Position numbers and translations under genes: made by a program. The notes under the pieces were generated by a model. That model did no database searches and had not been told where the DNA came from. It saw only the letters and a program-made list of their open reading frames with translations. From NCBI RefSeq assembly GCF_003946695.1, contig NZ_RHOX01000010.1, forward strand, positions 1 to 64,000: a stretch of 64,000 bases of DNA, given 5' to 3'. This DNA comes from Lapidilactobacillus bayanensis. Lineage in GTDB: Bacteria > Bacillota > Bacilli > Lactobacillales > Lactobacillaceae. Below are positions 1 to 9,789 of this stretch, piece after piece. Within the stretch, counting starts at the first letter, position 1. Every line of letters starts with the position of its first letter.

Positions 1-135
1 TTAATGGTGGTATTCTTATGTTGGGTCATGGAGTTGTCCTTTCTTGAGTTTAGTCACTTTAAGTGTAGGTCTCCATGGCCTATTTGTATACTTTTGGTAT
101 AGTTATTTGGTGTTGCACTTGAATTGTAAATCCGG
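1..135 (+). ncRNA. Structured leader RNA, copy 1, upstream of uxaC (5' part cut by window edge)
   Basis: This stretch is clearly similar to 18140-18275 upstream of uxaB. Shared blocks in the same order are TGGTATTyTkTsTGkGGsCATG, TAGGTCTCCATGG and GGyGkTGCACTT. The arms GGTCATGGAG (26-35) and CTCCATGGCC (70-79) can form a 10-bp helix with one G-U pair; between them is a weaker hairpin where copy 2 has a strong one. Sequence kept in both copies is mostly in helix arms and in the downstream GCACTT block. No open reading frame explains the conservation. I read it as a cis-acting leader or a small RNA; the family is not one I recognise. Confidence 0.5.
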
Positions 136-211
136 GTATTTTTTTGATTAAATAGTTTTTACAAACTACTATATCAATTTGACATCGGTTACAAATACTT
201 TTATGATGAGT

Positions 212-227
212 ATGTTAGCGTTAACTT
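212..227. promoter_or_regulatory. LacI-type operator upstream of uxaC
   Basis: The sequence ATGTTAGCGTTAACTT contains the inverted repeat GTTAGCG/TTAAC and closely matches the sites at 16864-16877 and 18388-18403. All three sit upstream of uronate genes or the LacI regulator gene, so it is most likely the operator of that regulator. The central CG palindrome is typical of LacI-family sites. Confidence 0.65.
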
Positions 228-374
228 AAGCGTACTACCGCGATTTATAGTTCAGAGAATCAATTTAGTTTCATCGTTAGAAAATGATTATTGTTGGAAC
301 TGTATCTCAGGAGTATACCTTAATTGAAGCATCATTAAGTGTTGCTAAAAAATAAATAAGGAGTGTTAGCTATC

Positions 375-1802
375 ATGTCATTTTTAGATAAGAATTTCTT
401 ACTTGAAACAGAATCAGCACGAGAGTTGTTCCACAATTATGCGGAAAAAATGCCAATTATTGATTTCCATTGTCATTTAAACCCGGAAGAAATTTACGAA
501 AACAAAAAATTTGCCAACATCACAAAAATTTGGTTAAACGAGGGTACCTATGGTGATCATTACAAGTGGCGGTTGATGCGTGCTAATGGCGTACCTGAAG
601 AATTGATCACAGGTGATGGCGATGATTATGATAAGTTTGTTGCCTGGGCTGGTACGATCGAAAAGTCAGTGGGTAACCCACTTTATGAGTGGACTCATTT
701 GGAATTACGCCGCTTTTTCGGTATCAATGACTTGTTAACCGTCAAAAGTGCACCGGCAATTTATAAAAAAGCTAATGAATTGTTGAAGACAGATAACTTT
801 GGAGCACGAGCGTTGATTCGTAATTCCAATGTTAAGGCTATTTGTACAACTGATGATCCTGCTTCAGATTTGAAATATCATAAATTGCTTAAAGAAGACG
901 AAGCTGCTAATGGATTCAAAACATTACCGGCAATGCGGCCTGATAAAGCATTCCACATTAAAGATGCAACTTATGGTAATTATTTACAAGAACTGGGAAA
1001 TGTTTCTGGTGTTGTAATAAATTCGTTTAGAACTTTAGTCGCAGCGTTACATCAACGTTATGAATTCTTCACTAATATGGGGGGCTCACTGTCTGATCAT
1101 TCGTTAGAAGATTTTACTTTCGTCGAAGCAACAGATGAAGAATTAGATGCTATTATAGCTAAGGGTGTTGCTAACGAGTCATTGAGTCATCAAGAATTAA
1201 ATCAATATTTGACAATGTTAGTTGAAGAATTGATGAAGCTAAATAATGAATTCGATTGGACAATGCAGTTCCATATCAATTCGGCTCGTAATTTAGATCC
1301 TAAGCAATTTGCAAAAATTGGTGCAGATACAGGTTACGATGCTATGGGGTCACAACCAGATATTGTGGTTGAATTCCAAAAGTTATTTACGAAGCTATCT
1401 ACTGAAGATGCAATTCCCAAGACAATCATCTATTCTTTGAACCCCAATGATTGGCTATCATTAATGACAATGATGCAATCATTCCAAGGTAATGGGGTGC
1501 AACGACTTCAACTTGGTGCGGCTTGGTGGTTTAATGACACTGCAGAAGGAATGACACAGCAATTAACAACTTTTGCAGAACAGAGTTTATTGCCTAATTT
1601 TGTGGGCATGTTAACTGACTCACGTAGTTTCTTATCCTATCCTCGTCATGAGTATTTCCGTCGCGTTCTTTGCAACTATTATGGTAAGTTGATTGAGCAG
1701 GGCCGTGTACCTGACGATTTAGGAGTTATTGGTAAGATCGTTCAAGACATTAGCTACAATAATGCATACAATTATTTCGGCTTCTTTAAAAAAGCTAACT
1801 AA
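375..1802 (+). CDS. uxaC: Glucuronate/galacturonate isomerase (uronate isomerase)
   Basis: UxaC converts D-galacturonate to D-tagaturonate and D-glucuronate to D-fructuronate in the cytoplasm, the first step of the Ashwell pathway. The 475-residue product matches the usual family length. The amidohydrolase-type metal motif [11 protein letters not shown] is near residue 30, and the family signatures WWFNDT and [18 protein letters not shown] are near the C-terminus. I choose ATG at 375 because AAGGAG at 358-363 lies 11 nt upstream; the in-frame GTG at 363 overlaps that Shine-Dalgarno site. The gene stands alone, with a LacI-type operator at 212-227 and a structured leader upstream, and ends at a bidirectional terminator. 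It serves both the galacturonate released by the pectin enzymes and the glucuronate released by the GH67 enzyme at 31 kb. Confidence 0.96.
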   Translation: MSFLDKNFLLETESARELFHNYAEKMPIIDFHCHLNPEEIYENKKFANITKIWLNEGTYGDHYKWRLMRANGVPEELITGDGDDYDKFVAWAGTIEKSVGNPLYEWTHLELRRFFGINDLLTVKSAPAIYKKANELLKTDNFGARALIRNSNVKAICTTDDPASDLKYHKLLKEDEAANGFKTLPAMRPDKAFHIKDATYGNYLQELGNVSGVVINSFRTLVAALHQRYEFFTNMGGSLSDHSLEDFTFVEATDEELDAIIAKGVANESLSHQELNQYLTMLVEELMKLNNEFDWTMQFHINSARNLDPKQFAKIGADTGYDAMGSQPDIVVEFQKLFTKLSTEDAIPKTIIYSLNPNDWLSLMTMMQSFQGNGVQRLQLGAAWWFNDTAEGMTQQLTTFAEQSLLPNFVGMLTDSRSFLSYPRHEYFRRVLCNYYGKLIEQGRVPDDLGVIGKIVQDISYNNAYNYFGFFKKAN

Positions 1803-1843
1803 ATCATTGTTATAAAAAAGGTGGAGAGGTCGAATTAAGCTCG

Positions 1844-1930
1844 CTGATTAAACTAACCGTTCTATTTGACCAAATTTTTAGTTGAAAAGACTACGTAGTT
1901 AAAGTGCTCAAATTCAGACTCCCATCCAAA
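1844..1930 (+). repeat. Gene-end repeat, copy downstream of uxaC
   Basis: The block CTGATTAAACTAACCGTTCT at 1844-1863 and the following roughly 70 bases align with 21477-21560 downstream of uxaA, where the block reads CTGATTAATTTAACCGTTCT. The sequence ends shortly before a terminator in both places. It may form a weak stem between AACTAACCGTTCT and AGACTACGTAGTT. Function unknown. Confidence 0.45.
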
Positions 1931-1936
1931 GACAAC

Positions 1937-1978
1937 AAAAAAATGGAATCAGGATAAAAAATCCCGATTCCATTTTTT
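1937..1978. terminator. Bidirectional terminator between uxaC and the minus-strand cluster
   Basis: AAAAAAATGGAATC and GATTCCATTTTTT form a strong hairpin with a T-run on one side and an A-run on the other, so it can end uxaC (plus) and the gene at 1994 (minus). Confidence 0.85.
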
Positions 1979-1993
1979 GCGCTCTAAAGGGTG

Positions 1994-2830
1994 TTAGATG
2001 CAATTATAAAGATTGGTGAGTTCTTTGATCGCGGGTTCAATAAAGGGCGCCTGAGTCTCCTCTAAGGACGCATAGATGAAAGGTTTTTGATACTTGATGA
2101 ATTTAAGAATATTGTGATACTTCATTAATCCTTGTCCGACTGGCACGATTTTAACCCGATTATTTTCGATCACGAAATCTTTGAGATGAATCGCCTCAAT
2201 GCTATCTTGTAAATCATCAATGGCCTGAGTTATTAGATAGTCTAAATCATGATAATTATCTGGGCTTACTAAATTGGCAAAGTCTAAAATGATTTTCAAA
2301 TTAGGTGACTGAATATCTTGAATTAGTCGCTTAGCTAATTTACTCGTGTATATTGGATGATTTAGGCCTGGTTCAATTGCTATTGTGACACCTAAATCTT
2401 CAGCATAGGTAACGAGTTGCCCGACAGACTCAAGAACAATCTGATAAGCTTCTTCGGTAAAATTTTTATCGGTGTAACCTTGACCAACACTGCCGGTCTC
2501 AGTCCCAATAACAGTGGCATTAAAGTTCTTCGTCAGCTCGGTATATTTTTTAAATTTAGTTAAGGCTTGCTTCCTAACGGTTAAATCAGATGATGCTAAA
2601 TTGACATATGAACCTAAAATTGAAATTTTAATGCCTTGATCATTGAATTGTTGAGCGAAGTAATCAGCTAGACCTTTTGTGGGCATGCGTTGATCAAATA
2701 AATCTGGAAAACATTTAGTGGGGGCAAATTGAATATGGTGCAAGTGATAGTGTTTGAGTTCGCCAATTAATGAGTTTAAATCAGTGAACTGCAGGTCATG
2801 AGCACGAATCCCTAAATTTAATGGTAGCAA
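1994..2830 (-). CDS. Sugar phosphate isomerase/epimerase-like TIM-barrel protein
   Basis: This 278-residue protein has the xylose-isomerase-like TIM-barrel pattern: IAIEPGLNH near residue 150, IILDFANL near 180 and EAIHLKDF near 215, where acidic and histidine residues of the family bind a divalent metal. No signal peptide is present, so it is cytoplasmic. The start is TTG at 2830, with AAAGGAG about 10 nt upstream. It is the last gene of a minus-strand run with the acetylesterase just upstream, so it probably handles a sugar from rhamnogalacturonan or xylan side chains. The exact substrate cannot be read from the sequence; inosose or keto-sugar isomerases of the same fold are alternatives. 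Confidence 0.75.
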   Translation of the reverse strand: MLPLNLGIRAHDLQFTDLNSLIGELKHYHLHHIQFAPTKCFPDLFDQRMPTKGLADYFAQQFNDQGIKISILGSYVNLASSDLTVRKQALTKFKKYTELTKNFNATVIGTETGSVGQGYTDKNFTEEAYQIVLESVGQLVTYAEDLGVTIAIEPGLNHPIYTSKLAKRLIQDIQSPNLKIILDFANLVSPDNYHDLDYLITQAIDDLQDSIEAIHLKDFVIENNRVKIVPVGQGLMKYHNILKFIKYQKPFIYASLEETQAPFIEPAIKELTNLYNCI

Positions 2831-2845
2831 ATCTGGACAACTCCT

Positions 2846-3538
2846 TTACTTGTTCAATAATAAATCTTGACTTAATTCAATGTTACTATCTTGAATTGCT
2901 CGCGCAACTAATTCTGCGTTGATTCTAGCACCAAGTGGGCTGGAGTGGGCATCATCATTACGGCCGTCAGGATAATTAAGAAATTCGCCAGGCTTTAAGT
3001 GAAGAAAATACTTAGCAGTTTCAGTAATTGATTGTTGATTTAAAAAGTCACGAGAGATCATGTTGAGATCAAGTAATAAAACATAATCTTTAGCAGCTAA
3101 ATATTTCATTGCTTCAGGGTAACGGCCTAAACTGGTTGCGTCAATTTTATCTGAATTAGGTAGATATTGACGCCGAGTAAAGGATGTTAACAAAACAGGA
3201 GTAGCATGATGTTGTCGTGCAACTGCAATGAATTGGTGTAAGTTTTCTTGAAAGTCACTATCAGGATGAGTACCACGTTCTGTATCTTCAAGTTTTTGGT
3301 CATTATGACCGAATTGAATGAATAAATAATCCTGCGGTTGAATGATTTGGTCGATTGTTGTCAGACGACCTTCAGCGATGAACGACTTTGTACTACGTCC
3401 ATTTTTCGCCATATTAACAATTCTAATTCTAGTTGGATCAAAGAATTCTTGAAGATACTCACCCCAACCTGTTTCTGGTCGTGCCTCTGAAGACTTAGTA
3501 GCAGCAGTAGAGTCACCAGCAATATAAATAGTGTGCAA
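2846..3538 (-). CDS. Rhamnogalacturonan acetylesterase-like SGNH hydrolase (CE12 type)
   Basis: The enzyme is predicted to remove O-acetyl groups from rhamnogalacturonan oligosaccharides. It carries the nucleophile block IAGDST near the N-terminus (Ser10 from the chosen start), the conserved Asn block FGHND, and the C-terminal Asp/His block DDAHSSPLGA, which together are the SGNH set as seen in the RhgT/YesT group. There is no signal peptide, so it works on imported oligosaccharides. GGAGG at 3551-3547 lies 8 nt before TTG at 3538, which I take as the start; an upstream TTG at 3553 overlaps the ribosome site. The gene ends 15 bases before the TIM-barrel gene and follows the AraC regulator, suggesting one transcript. 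Confidence 0.85.
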   Translation of the reverse strand: MHTIYIAGDSTAATKSSEARPETGWGEYLQEFFDPTRIRIVNMAKNGRSTKSFIAEGRLTTIDQIIQPQDYLFIQFGHNDQKLEDTERGTHPDSDFQENLHQFIAVARQHHATPVLLTSFTRRQYLPNSDKIDATSLGRYPEAMKYLAAKDYVLLLDLNMISRDFLNQQSITETAKYFLHLKPGEFLNYPDGRNDDAHSSPLGARINAELVARAIQDSNIELSQDLLLNK

Positions 3539-3555
3539 GATATGGTCCTCCAATC

Positions 3556-5780
3556 TTAAGATGATTTATAGCGATGCCGATAAGCACCAGGTGTAATTCG
3601 TTCCCGTTTCTTAAAAAATCTAATAAAGTTTTGTGGATTGTTGTAGCAAAGTTTATTTGAGATTTCTTTGACGGTCATGTTGGTTTCTACCAACCATTTT
3701 TTAGAAATTTCAATCCGATAGTTTTGTAGATAATCACTAAAATTAGCACCAAATTCTTTTTTAAAGACGCTGCTTAAATAATTTGCATTGTAATGTAATT
3801 CGTCAGCAATGATATCTAAAGAGATATCTTCATCATAACGTGTATGGACGATGCGAATTACTTTGTCCGAAAGAGACTGAAGGTCGTTTTGGTTGCGATC
3901 AGAGGAACGGTTAACGATTGGATCAACTAATGAGATATAAAGCATTTGAATCAGTTTGTTTTGATTATCAATCGTTATAACGTCGTAATAAATATGACGA
4001 ATACCGTGAGAAAGTTCGAAGTTCAATCCTAATAATTGCCCCAATTGAATAATGTCGCCAACTAATCTTAAGATACTGGTCTTTAGACTAAGAGGGTTAG
4101 TGTTCTCAACAAAGATCTGATTAATAACTTTGGGGAACAGCTCTTCAATAGCTTCTTTGTCGCCAGCACGAATAGCGTCCATCATTTCTTGTTTATTCGC
4201 AGGGTACTTGATAATAGCAGATTGATTAAGTTTAGTTGCAATTTCATCATAGAATATAATGGCTTCTTCACCTAAATTAATTCGAAAATGAAGGGCTTCT
4301 TTTGCATTATCAACGGATGCTTTACTATCTTTTAGGTCCTCATAAACATTAGAAATTCCTAAACTAATTTTGATTTTTAGATATTTTGAAGTTGCTTGTT
4401 GAATTTGATTACAGTATTGCAGGACCGCTTTTTTAATATCGGCATTAGCTGTGAAAACTAACGTTGTTGCTTGGGTATCTTTATTAACGAGCACTGGTTT
4501 AAGACGTTGCTCTGCCGGAACAATTGTTGAGACGATATTTTCAATTGCCATTAGTAGGATATCATTAGCATTAAAAGTATGGTGGCCATAGTCGTCAATT
4601 TGGATTAAGACAGTAATGAATTTTTTATTGGAAATATTAGAATAACCAAACTGTGACAGACGATTGCTAATTTCTTCTTGAGGTACGTAATCACGGTATA
4701 AGTTTAAGATAAAGAGATTTTCAAGCTCGGGTTTTTGATAACTGATCGTTTTGTTTAATAATTCGTTTTCACTGACAATTTTGTCAATGCCACCTAAAAT
4801 CTGACCAATTTCTTCCTCAGAGGTAGAAATTTGCTCTTTTGTTGAAACCGCTAATCGTTCACGAATCTCCATAATTGGCTTCGTAGAATGTTCAGCAATC
4901 ATGTAGGCCACAATATATAACAATGCAATGATAATCAATGTGATGACGACTAAGGCAATTGCTAAAGTGCTAATTTGGGAAACAACCTGACTGTGATTCA
5001 GACGAGTGATATAAGTCCAGTTGTTATATTTGGCTTGAGAATAGATATAAACGTTACCAGCAGAATCTTGAAAATGACCATTAGAATGATTATTTGCTAA
5101 CTTTTCTTTAACTTGTTTTTTAACATCTTTGGAAATAAAGTTTTGATTCTGAAATAAAAGTTGGTGATCAGAAGAAAGAATACCTAAGTACGAATATTTT
5201 TTGTCGCTAATAATCTGTTCAATGGTTGTTTTATCGATATCAGCGGTTCCTAACATTTCACGTTCACTTTCAAAGAAAGGCAGTGAAACTAGCATTTGAA
5301 TACCATGATCGTGGACACGCCAAAAGAGTTGGGCATCACTTTTGGCTATCAAATTCAAAAGAGTTTCTTTGCGTTTTGCAGAAACTTTTTTGAGAGAGCC
5401 ATTTCTGATTTCCCAATTCTTATTAAGGTTGATTAATCCATAATTGGTATTTTCAATACCCATAACGCGAATATAAGATAATTCCGTGGTGACGTCTTTA
5501 ACTTGACGAAAATCTTTATAAGTTAGGGATTTATCGATAATTTTATGGAGAGATGTTGTGGTACTGTACGTTGAAAATGAATATTCAACAGTTCTAATCT
5601 TTTGTTCTAGGTTACTCTGCACTTGATCCAAATAGCTACGACGGTTTTCAATTGAACGGCTTAAAATATTGCTATAAGTCTGTTTGTAAACATAAATACT
5701 GAAACCACCAATGATGATGCCGCCAAAAAGCAAAATTGGAACAAGGATACTTAAAAAAAACGCGATTTATTTCTAATCAT
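3556..5780 (-). CDS. AraC-family membrane-bound regulator (YesS/YesN-like), N-terminus broken by a T8 tract
   Basis: The product has an N-terminal membrane segment, a roughly 220-residue extracytoplasmic sensor, a second membrane segment (about ALVVITLIIIALLYIVAYM), a HAMP-like linker, a middle domain and a C-terminal AraC double helix-turn-helix (DISLDIIADEL through NPQNFIRFFKKR). Similar proteins control pectin or rhamnogalacturonan genes in bacilli. A natural start ATG at 5780 would give MIRNKSRFF and then the first membrane helix, but the coding strand has eight T at 5760-5753, which puts TAA in frame; nine T would give one continuous 741-residue protein. As read, translation can only begin at TTG 5733, inside the membrane helix and without a ribosome site. 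This is either a sequencing error, a slippery or phase-variable tract, or a real lesion. Confidence 0.85.
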
Positions 5781-5885
5781 GACGCAACCCCATATTGCTT
5801 AATAAGCTATTCTTCTTTCTCATCGTAACATAAATCGCTTTCAACAATTGAATGTATTTAAAATAATTTGATATAAAGGAAAAAG

Positions 5886-6770
5886 TTATCCTTTTACAGA
5901 ACCAATCATTGCGCCTTTAACGAAGTATTTTTGAATAAATGGATAAACAATTAACATTGGTAATGTTGCGATAATAATAACTGCCATTTTTACAGATTGC
6001 GCTGGTGGGATAACATCAACTGATGAGGCATCAGCTTCTACACCACTCGAAACAATGACGATTTGACGCAACAAGATTTGAATTGGCCATTTGTCAGCGC
6101 TAGTAATATATAGAATTGCTGATTGATAAGAGTTCCAATAAGAAACAAGATAGAATAATGAAATTGTCGCAATTGATGGTAATGATAACGGGAGGATGAT
6201 TTTAAAGAAGACGCCCCAATCGGTACAACCATCCATTTTTGCAGATTCTTCAAGACTATCAGGAATACCTTGAAAGAAATTACGCATGATAATCATGTTA
6301 TAAGCACTAATTGCACTTGGCAAAATTAGTGACCACAATGAATTCATTAGACCTAAATTCTGAACAAGTAAGAATGAAGGAATCATACCACCACTGAATA
6401 ACATCGTGAAGACAACCAGAAAATTGATCACATTACGGCCGTGCAAATATTTCCGTGAAAGGGCATAAGCCATAAATGATGTTAAGATCATGCTTAAAGC
6501 TGTACCAACAATTGTGATAAATAATGAAACACCAATACTACGAATAATTGTTGGCGTGGATAAAATATAACGGTAAGCGTCTAGTGTAAATGAATGCGGA
6601 ATTAAAATGAATGGTGATTCTGTTAATTCTGCTTGACTTGCAAAAGAACTACTTAAAACATTAATAAAAGGTAATAAACACATCAGTGTAAAAATTAATA
6701 AGAAAATCACAATTATGATGTGAAATATCTTTTCACTCTTTGATACTCTAATGGTTCTATTTGAACTCAT
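5886..6770 (-). CDS. Carbohydrate ABC transporter permease (CUT1, LplC/YesQ-like)
   Basis: This is an inner-membrane permease with six predicted helices. The EAA loop that contacts the ATPase is visible as DSLEESAKMDGCTDWGVFFK near residue 185, and the family C-terminus ends YFVKGAMIGSVKG. The start is ATG 6770, with GGAGG at 6783-6779 eight bases upstream. It forms the transporter with the divergently placed permease at 7032 and the lipoprotein at 15130, an unusual split because such subunits are normally adjacent. The likely cargo is pectin or rhamnogalacturonan oligosaccharides, inferred from the surrounding enzymes. No ATPase gene lies in the locus, so a shared MsmK-type ATPase is expected elsewhere. 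Confidence 0.92.
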   Translation of the reverse strand: MSSNRTIRVSKSEKIFHIIIVIFLLIFTLMCLLPFINVLSSSFASQAELTESPFILIPHSFTLDAYRYILSTPTIIRSIGVSLFITIVGTALSMILTSFMAYALSRKYLHGRNVINFLVVFTMLFSGGMIPSFLLVQNLGLMNSLWSLILPSAISAYNMIIMRNFFQGIPDSLEESAKMDGCTDWGVFFKIILPLSLPSIATISLFYLVSYWNSYQSAILYITSADKWPIQILLRQIVIVSSGVEADASSVDVIPPAQSVKMAVIIIATLPMLIVYPFIQKYFVKGAMIGSVKG

Positions 6771-7031
6771 GACTAAATCCTCCAATTTATCGGAATGCCT
6801 AGCAAACAGATGTAATCGCTAACAATGCCAATATAACACGCGTTTATCATAACGTTAATAATCATCATTGCAGATGATCATTCTTTTAATTCGGCTTTAT
6901 TGAGGCGTTTATAACGCCACATCAAATAGTTATTTATGTAACAAAATCAGTAAATGATTATTTACGTAATGTATTTCAAACCGTATATTACAGGAGTATG
7001 GTCGGAGTAAATAAAAAGTGAGGGAATAAGC
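6771..7031. promoter_or_regulatory. Divergent control region between the two permease genes
   Basis: This intergenic region serves both divergent permease genes. AGTAAATGATTAT at 6949-6961 recurs exactly at 14963-14975 upstream of the cognate binding-protein gene, and here it is part of the palindrome GTAAATGATTATTTAC. A second dyad (ATCATCATTGCAGATGATC) lies near 6862-6882. A TATATT -10-like box is near 6982. The shared 13-mer is a good candidate site for the AraC regulator encoded nearby; this is inferred from position. Confidence 0.5.
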
Positions 7032-7994
7032 ATGCAGCATGTATTGACAGTAAGCGATGCAGATCGCGCAGAAATCAAAAAAAGTGTCAAAAAGAAAAAA
7101 TGGCAAGAGATAAAAAAGAATCATGCCTTATATCTAATGTTGCTACCTGGAATTATTTATTTTATTGTGTTCAAGTATATTCCAATGGGGGGACTTGTGA
7201 TTGCGTTCCAAGATTATCAACCATTCTTGGGAATTACACATAGTCAGTTTGTTGGTTGGCAAAATTTCGTTCGATTATTTTCTGAAGATACGTTTTGGAT
7301 GTTAATTCGGAATACATTGGTTATTTTTGGACTAGATATTTTGTTTGCTTTCCCATTTCCAATTATTTTGGCGTTACTAATTAATGAATTGAAGAGCGCT
7401 AAATTTAAAAAGTCGGTGCAAACGATTATCTATCTTCCCCATTTCATGTCATGGGTTATCGTGGTTTCCTTATTCTATGTCCTATTAACAACTGAAGATG
7501 GTGTTGTTAATAACATCTTAACCTCAATGGGCCATGCGAAAATTTCCTTCTTGACTGATACACATTGGTTGCGACCGATGTATATTTTCCAGGAAATTTG
7601 GAAAGGATCAGGCTGGGGAACAATTATTTACTTGGCTGCAATTACCAACGTTGATGAGCAACTGTATGAAGCAGCTGATATGGATGGTGCTGGCAAGTTA
7701 ACGAAGATGTGGCACATTACGTTACCATGTATTCGACCAACCATTGTGACATTGTTTATTTTGCAAATCGGTAAGGTAATGGATCTTGGCTTTGATCATA
7801 TGTTCTTGTTAATGAACTCAATGAACAAGAATGTTGCTCAAATATTTGACACTTATGTTTATACTGCCGGTATTCAAAATGGTCAGTTAAGCTATTCAAC
7901 AGCCGTTGGATTATTTAAGGGATTAGTAGGTTTGGTTCTCGTCATGATTGCAAACAAACTAGCACATTCTGTTGGCGAAGATGGTGTCTATTAA
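7032..7994 (+). CDS. Carbohydrate ABC transporter permease (CUT1, LplB/YesP-like)
   Basis: The 320-residue integral membrane protein has a basic cytoplasmic N-terminus (KKSVKKKKWQEIKKN), then six hydrophobic segments. The EAA loop reads QLYEAADMDGAGKLTKMWHI near residue 218, and the segment GLVIAFQDYQPFLGI is typical of the LplB group. It is the first gene of the plus-strand pectin run and pairs with the permease at 5886-6770. GAGGGA sits just ahead of ATG 7032. The likely role is uptake of oligogalacturonide or rhamnogalacturonan fragments. Confidence 0.93.
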   Translation: MQHVLTVSDADRAEIKKSVKKKKWQEIKKNHALYLMLLPGIIYFIVFKYIPMGGLVIAFQDYQPFLGITHSQFVGWQNFVRLFSEDTFWMLIRNTLVIFGLDILFAFPFPIILALLINELKSAKFKKSVQTIIYLPHFMSWVIVVSLFYVLLTTEDGVVNNILTSMGHAKISFLTDTHWLRPMYIFQEIWKGSGWGTIIYLAAITNVDEQLYEAADMDGAGKLTKMWHITLPCIRPTIVTLFILQIGKVMDLGFDHMFLLMNSMNKNVAQIFDTYVYTAGIQNGQLSYSTAVGLFKGLVGLVLVMIANKLAHSVGEDGVY

Positions 7995-8017
7995 AATAAC
8001 TGATTGCGGTGAATGGT

Positions 8018-8632
8018 ATGACATTAGAAAATTTACAAAAAATCAATAATATTTTTGTCGGGATGTTTAAGGTTATTTATTTAAATATTTTATGGTTTGT
8101 TTTTTCTATTTTAGGGTTAGGTGTGTTTGGAATTGGCCCGGCAACTTATGCCATGAGTAAGTATTTGGATCAGTGGTTACGATTAAAGCGGGAGATTCCA
8201 ATTACTAAAAATTTTACGCATTATTTTTTTGAACGGTATTGGCAGTCCGTGATCGTTAGTTTAATTTATGCCGCAGGACTTGTTGTTGTATTGGTTAATT
8301 TATTTAATTTAAAAAATAATTCTTTGCGAATCGTTAATATTGTTTTCTTATTCTTTATCCTGATTGCTTTCACCCATGTATTCAAGGTGATGGTTGCGAC
8401 AAATTTTAAAAAGATTTATGAGTTAATTCGCGGTGCCTTTCTTTTAGGGTTCGGTTACTTATTGCAAACTGCACTTGCTTGGGTTGTGATTAGTGCAATT
8501 TATTTAGCAATTTCAAAGCTAGTACCAATTCTCCTACCAATTTATGGTATCGGGTTTGTCGGCTTTGTTTTAAGTCTTGATGGTAACTGGATCTTAAGAA
8601 ATTTAGAGAGTAAGCAAGAAGTATCATCATAA
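8018..8632 (+). CDS. DUF624 (YesL-type) membrane protein
   Basis: This is a roughly 205-residue protein with five hydrophobic segments and the family hallmark LGVFGIGPATYAM near the first helix pair. DUF624 proteins regularly accompany CUT1 permease genes in Firmicutes, but their role is not established. A second, diverged member sits beside the other CUT1 permeases at 30301. I prefer ATG 8018 to GTG 8009 because GGTG falls at a workable distance. The gene follows the permease by 23 bases and precedes GH105, so it belongs to the same transcript. A transporter accessory function is plausible but inferred. Confidence 0.85.
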   Translation: MTLENLQKINNIFVGMFKVIYLNILWFVFSILGLGVFGIGPATYAMSKYLDQWLRLKREIPITKNFTHYFFERYWQSVIVSLIYAAGLVVVLVNLFNLKNNSLRIVNIVFLFFILIAFTHVFKVMVATNFKKIYELIRGAFLLGFGYLLQTALAWVVISAIYLAISKLVPILLPIYGIGFVGFVLSLDGNWILRNLESKQEVSS

Positions 8633-8652
8633 TAATTAAGTAGGAGTCGACA

Positions 8653-9771
8653 ATGAGTAAATCGCTAACAAATATTACTTTAGAAACTTTATTTAATAGA
8701 TATCCATTGCTTCCTGAATTACCTCAATATCATGGTAAGTGGTCTTATGATATTGGTGTTGTGTTACAAGGTGTTAAACTAGCTTATCTACAGACAAATG
8801 ATTCGAAATATTTGCAATATATTGTGAAGACAATGGCGTTATATGTTCAAGATGACGGTCGGATCAAGAATTATGACTATGAGCACTTTAATCTGGATTC
8901 AATCAACAATGGTAAGCTACTGCTGTTTTTATATCAGCAGACCAAAGAAGCTAAGTATCGAATTGCGAGTGATCAATTATTTAAACAGCTACAGAATATG
9001 CCGCGTACAACAGATGGTGGTTTTTGGCATAAGAAAATTTATCCATCGCAAATGTGGTTAGATGGTTTATATATGGCCGAACCCTTTTACGCGGAATATA
9101 TTACTAAGTTTCGTCCCAAAGAAGAAATGACAGATGTTGTGCGACAATTTGAATTAAGTTATCAACATACTGTTGATACCAAAACCGGCTTGTTATATCA
9201 CGCTTGGAATGAGGATCGACAACAACCTTGGGCGGAGCAAGCCACAGGACACTCTCCGCATTTTTGGGGTCGCGCAATTGGTTGGTACTTAATGGCATTA
9301 GTTGATACCTATGAAATAATTGCGACTGATTTTCCAGACGAAGCCCAAACTCTCGCGACTATTTTTATGAAAACAATAACGGCCGTTAAGCGGTACCGTG
9401 ATGTTAAGCGACATGCTTGGTATCAAGTGGTGGATGAAGGGGAACGGCCCGGGAATTATTTAGAGGCATCAGCATCGGCGATGATTATTTATGGGATGGC
9501 GAAGGCAAGACGCATGAACATTCTGACGAGGGATTGGCAGGAATTTATTGATGAGTCGTATCAAGGGTTGCAAGATAATTTTGTTTATTTGACCAAAGAA
9601 GGTTGGCTGAATCTCATTCGGAATTGCGCAGTGGCTGGCTTAGGTGGTGCTGGTCAGCGTGATGGTTCTTTCGTTTATTATATTAGTGAACCAATCATTA
9701 CCAATGACTTTAAAGGGTACGGTGCATTTTTACAAGCAACTTTAGAAATGGCACCATTGAGTCAAGAATAA
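8653..9771 (+). CDS. Unsaturated rhamnogalacturonyl/glucuronyl hydrolase (GH105)
   Basis: GH105 enzymes remove the unsaturated uronate left at the non-reducing end by pectin lyases, using a vinyl-ether hydration mechanism. The protein is 372 residues, the usual length. It has the WSYDIGVVLQGV motif near residue 31, MWLDGLYMAEPFYAEY near residue 136 with the proposed catalytic Asp, HFWGRAIGWYLMALVDTYE near 204, and NYLEASASAMIIYGMAK near 270. No signal peptide is seen, so it acts on imported oligosaccharides. GTAGGAG precedes ATG 8653. Its presence implies that lyase-cut pectin fragments reach the cell although no lyase is encoded in the window. Confidence 0.93.
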   Translation: MSKSLTNITLETLFNRYPLLPELPQYHGKWSYDIGVVLQGVKLAYLQTNDSKYLQYIVKTMALYVQDDGRIKNYDYEHFNLDSINNGKLLLFLYQQTKEAKYRIASDQLFKQLQNMPRTTDGGFWHKKIYPSQMWLDGLYMAEPFYAEYITKFRPKEEMTDVVRQFELSYQHTVDTKTGLLYHAWNEDRQQPWAEQATGHSPHFWGRAIGWYLMALVDTYEIIATDFPDEAQTLATIFMKTITAVKRYRDVKRHAWYQVVDEGERPGNYLEASASAMIIYGMAKARRMNILTRDWQEFIDESYQGLQDNFVYLTKEGWLNLIRNCAVAGLGGAGQRDGSFVYYISEPIITNDFKGYGAFLQATLEMAPLSQE

Positions 9772-9789
9772 AAACGTGAGGTGGAATAA

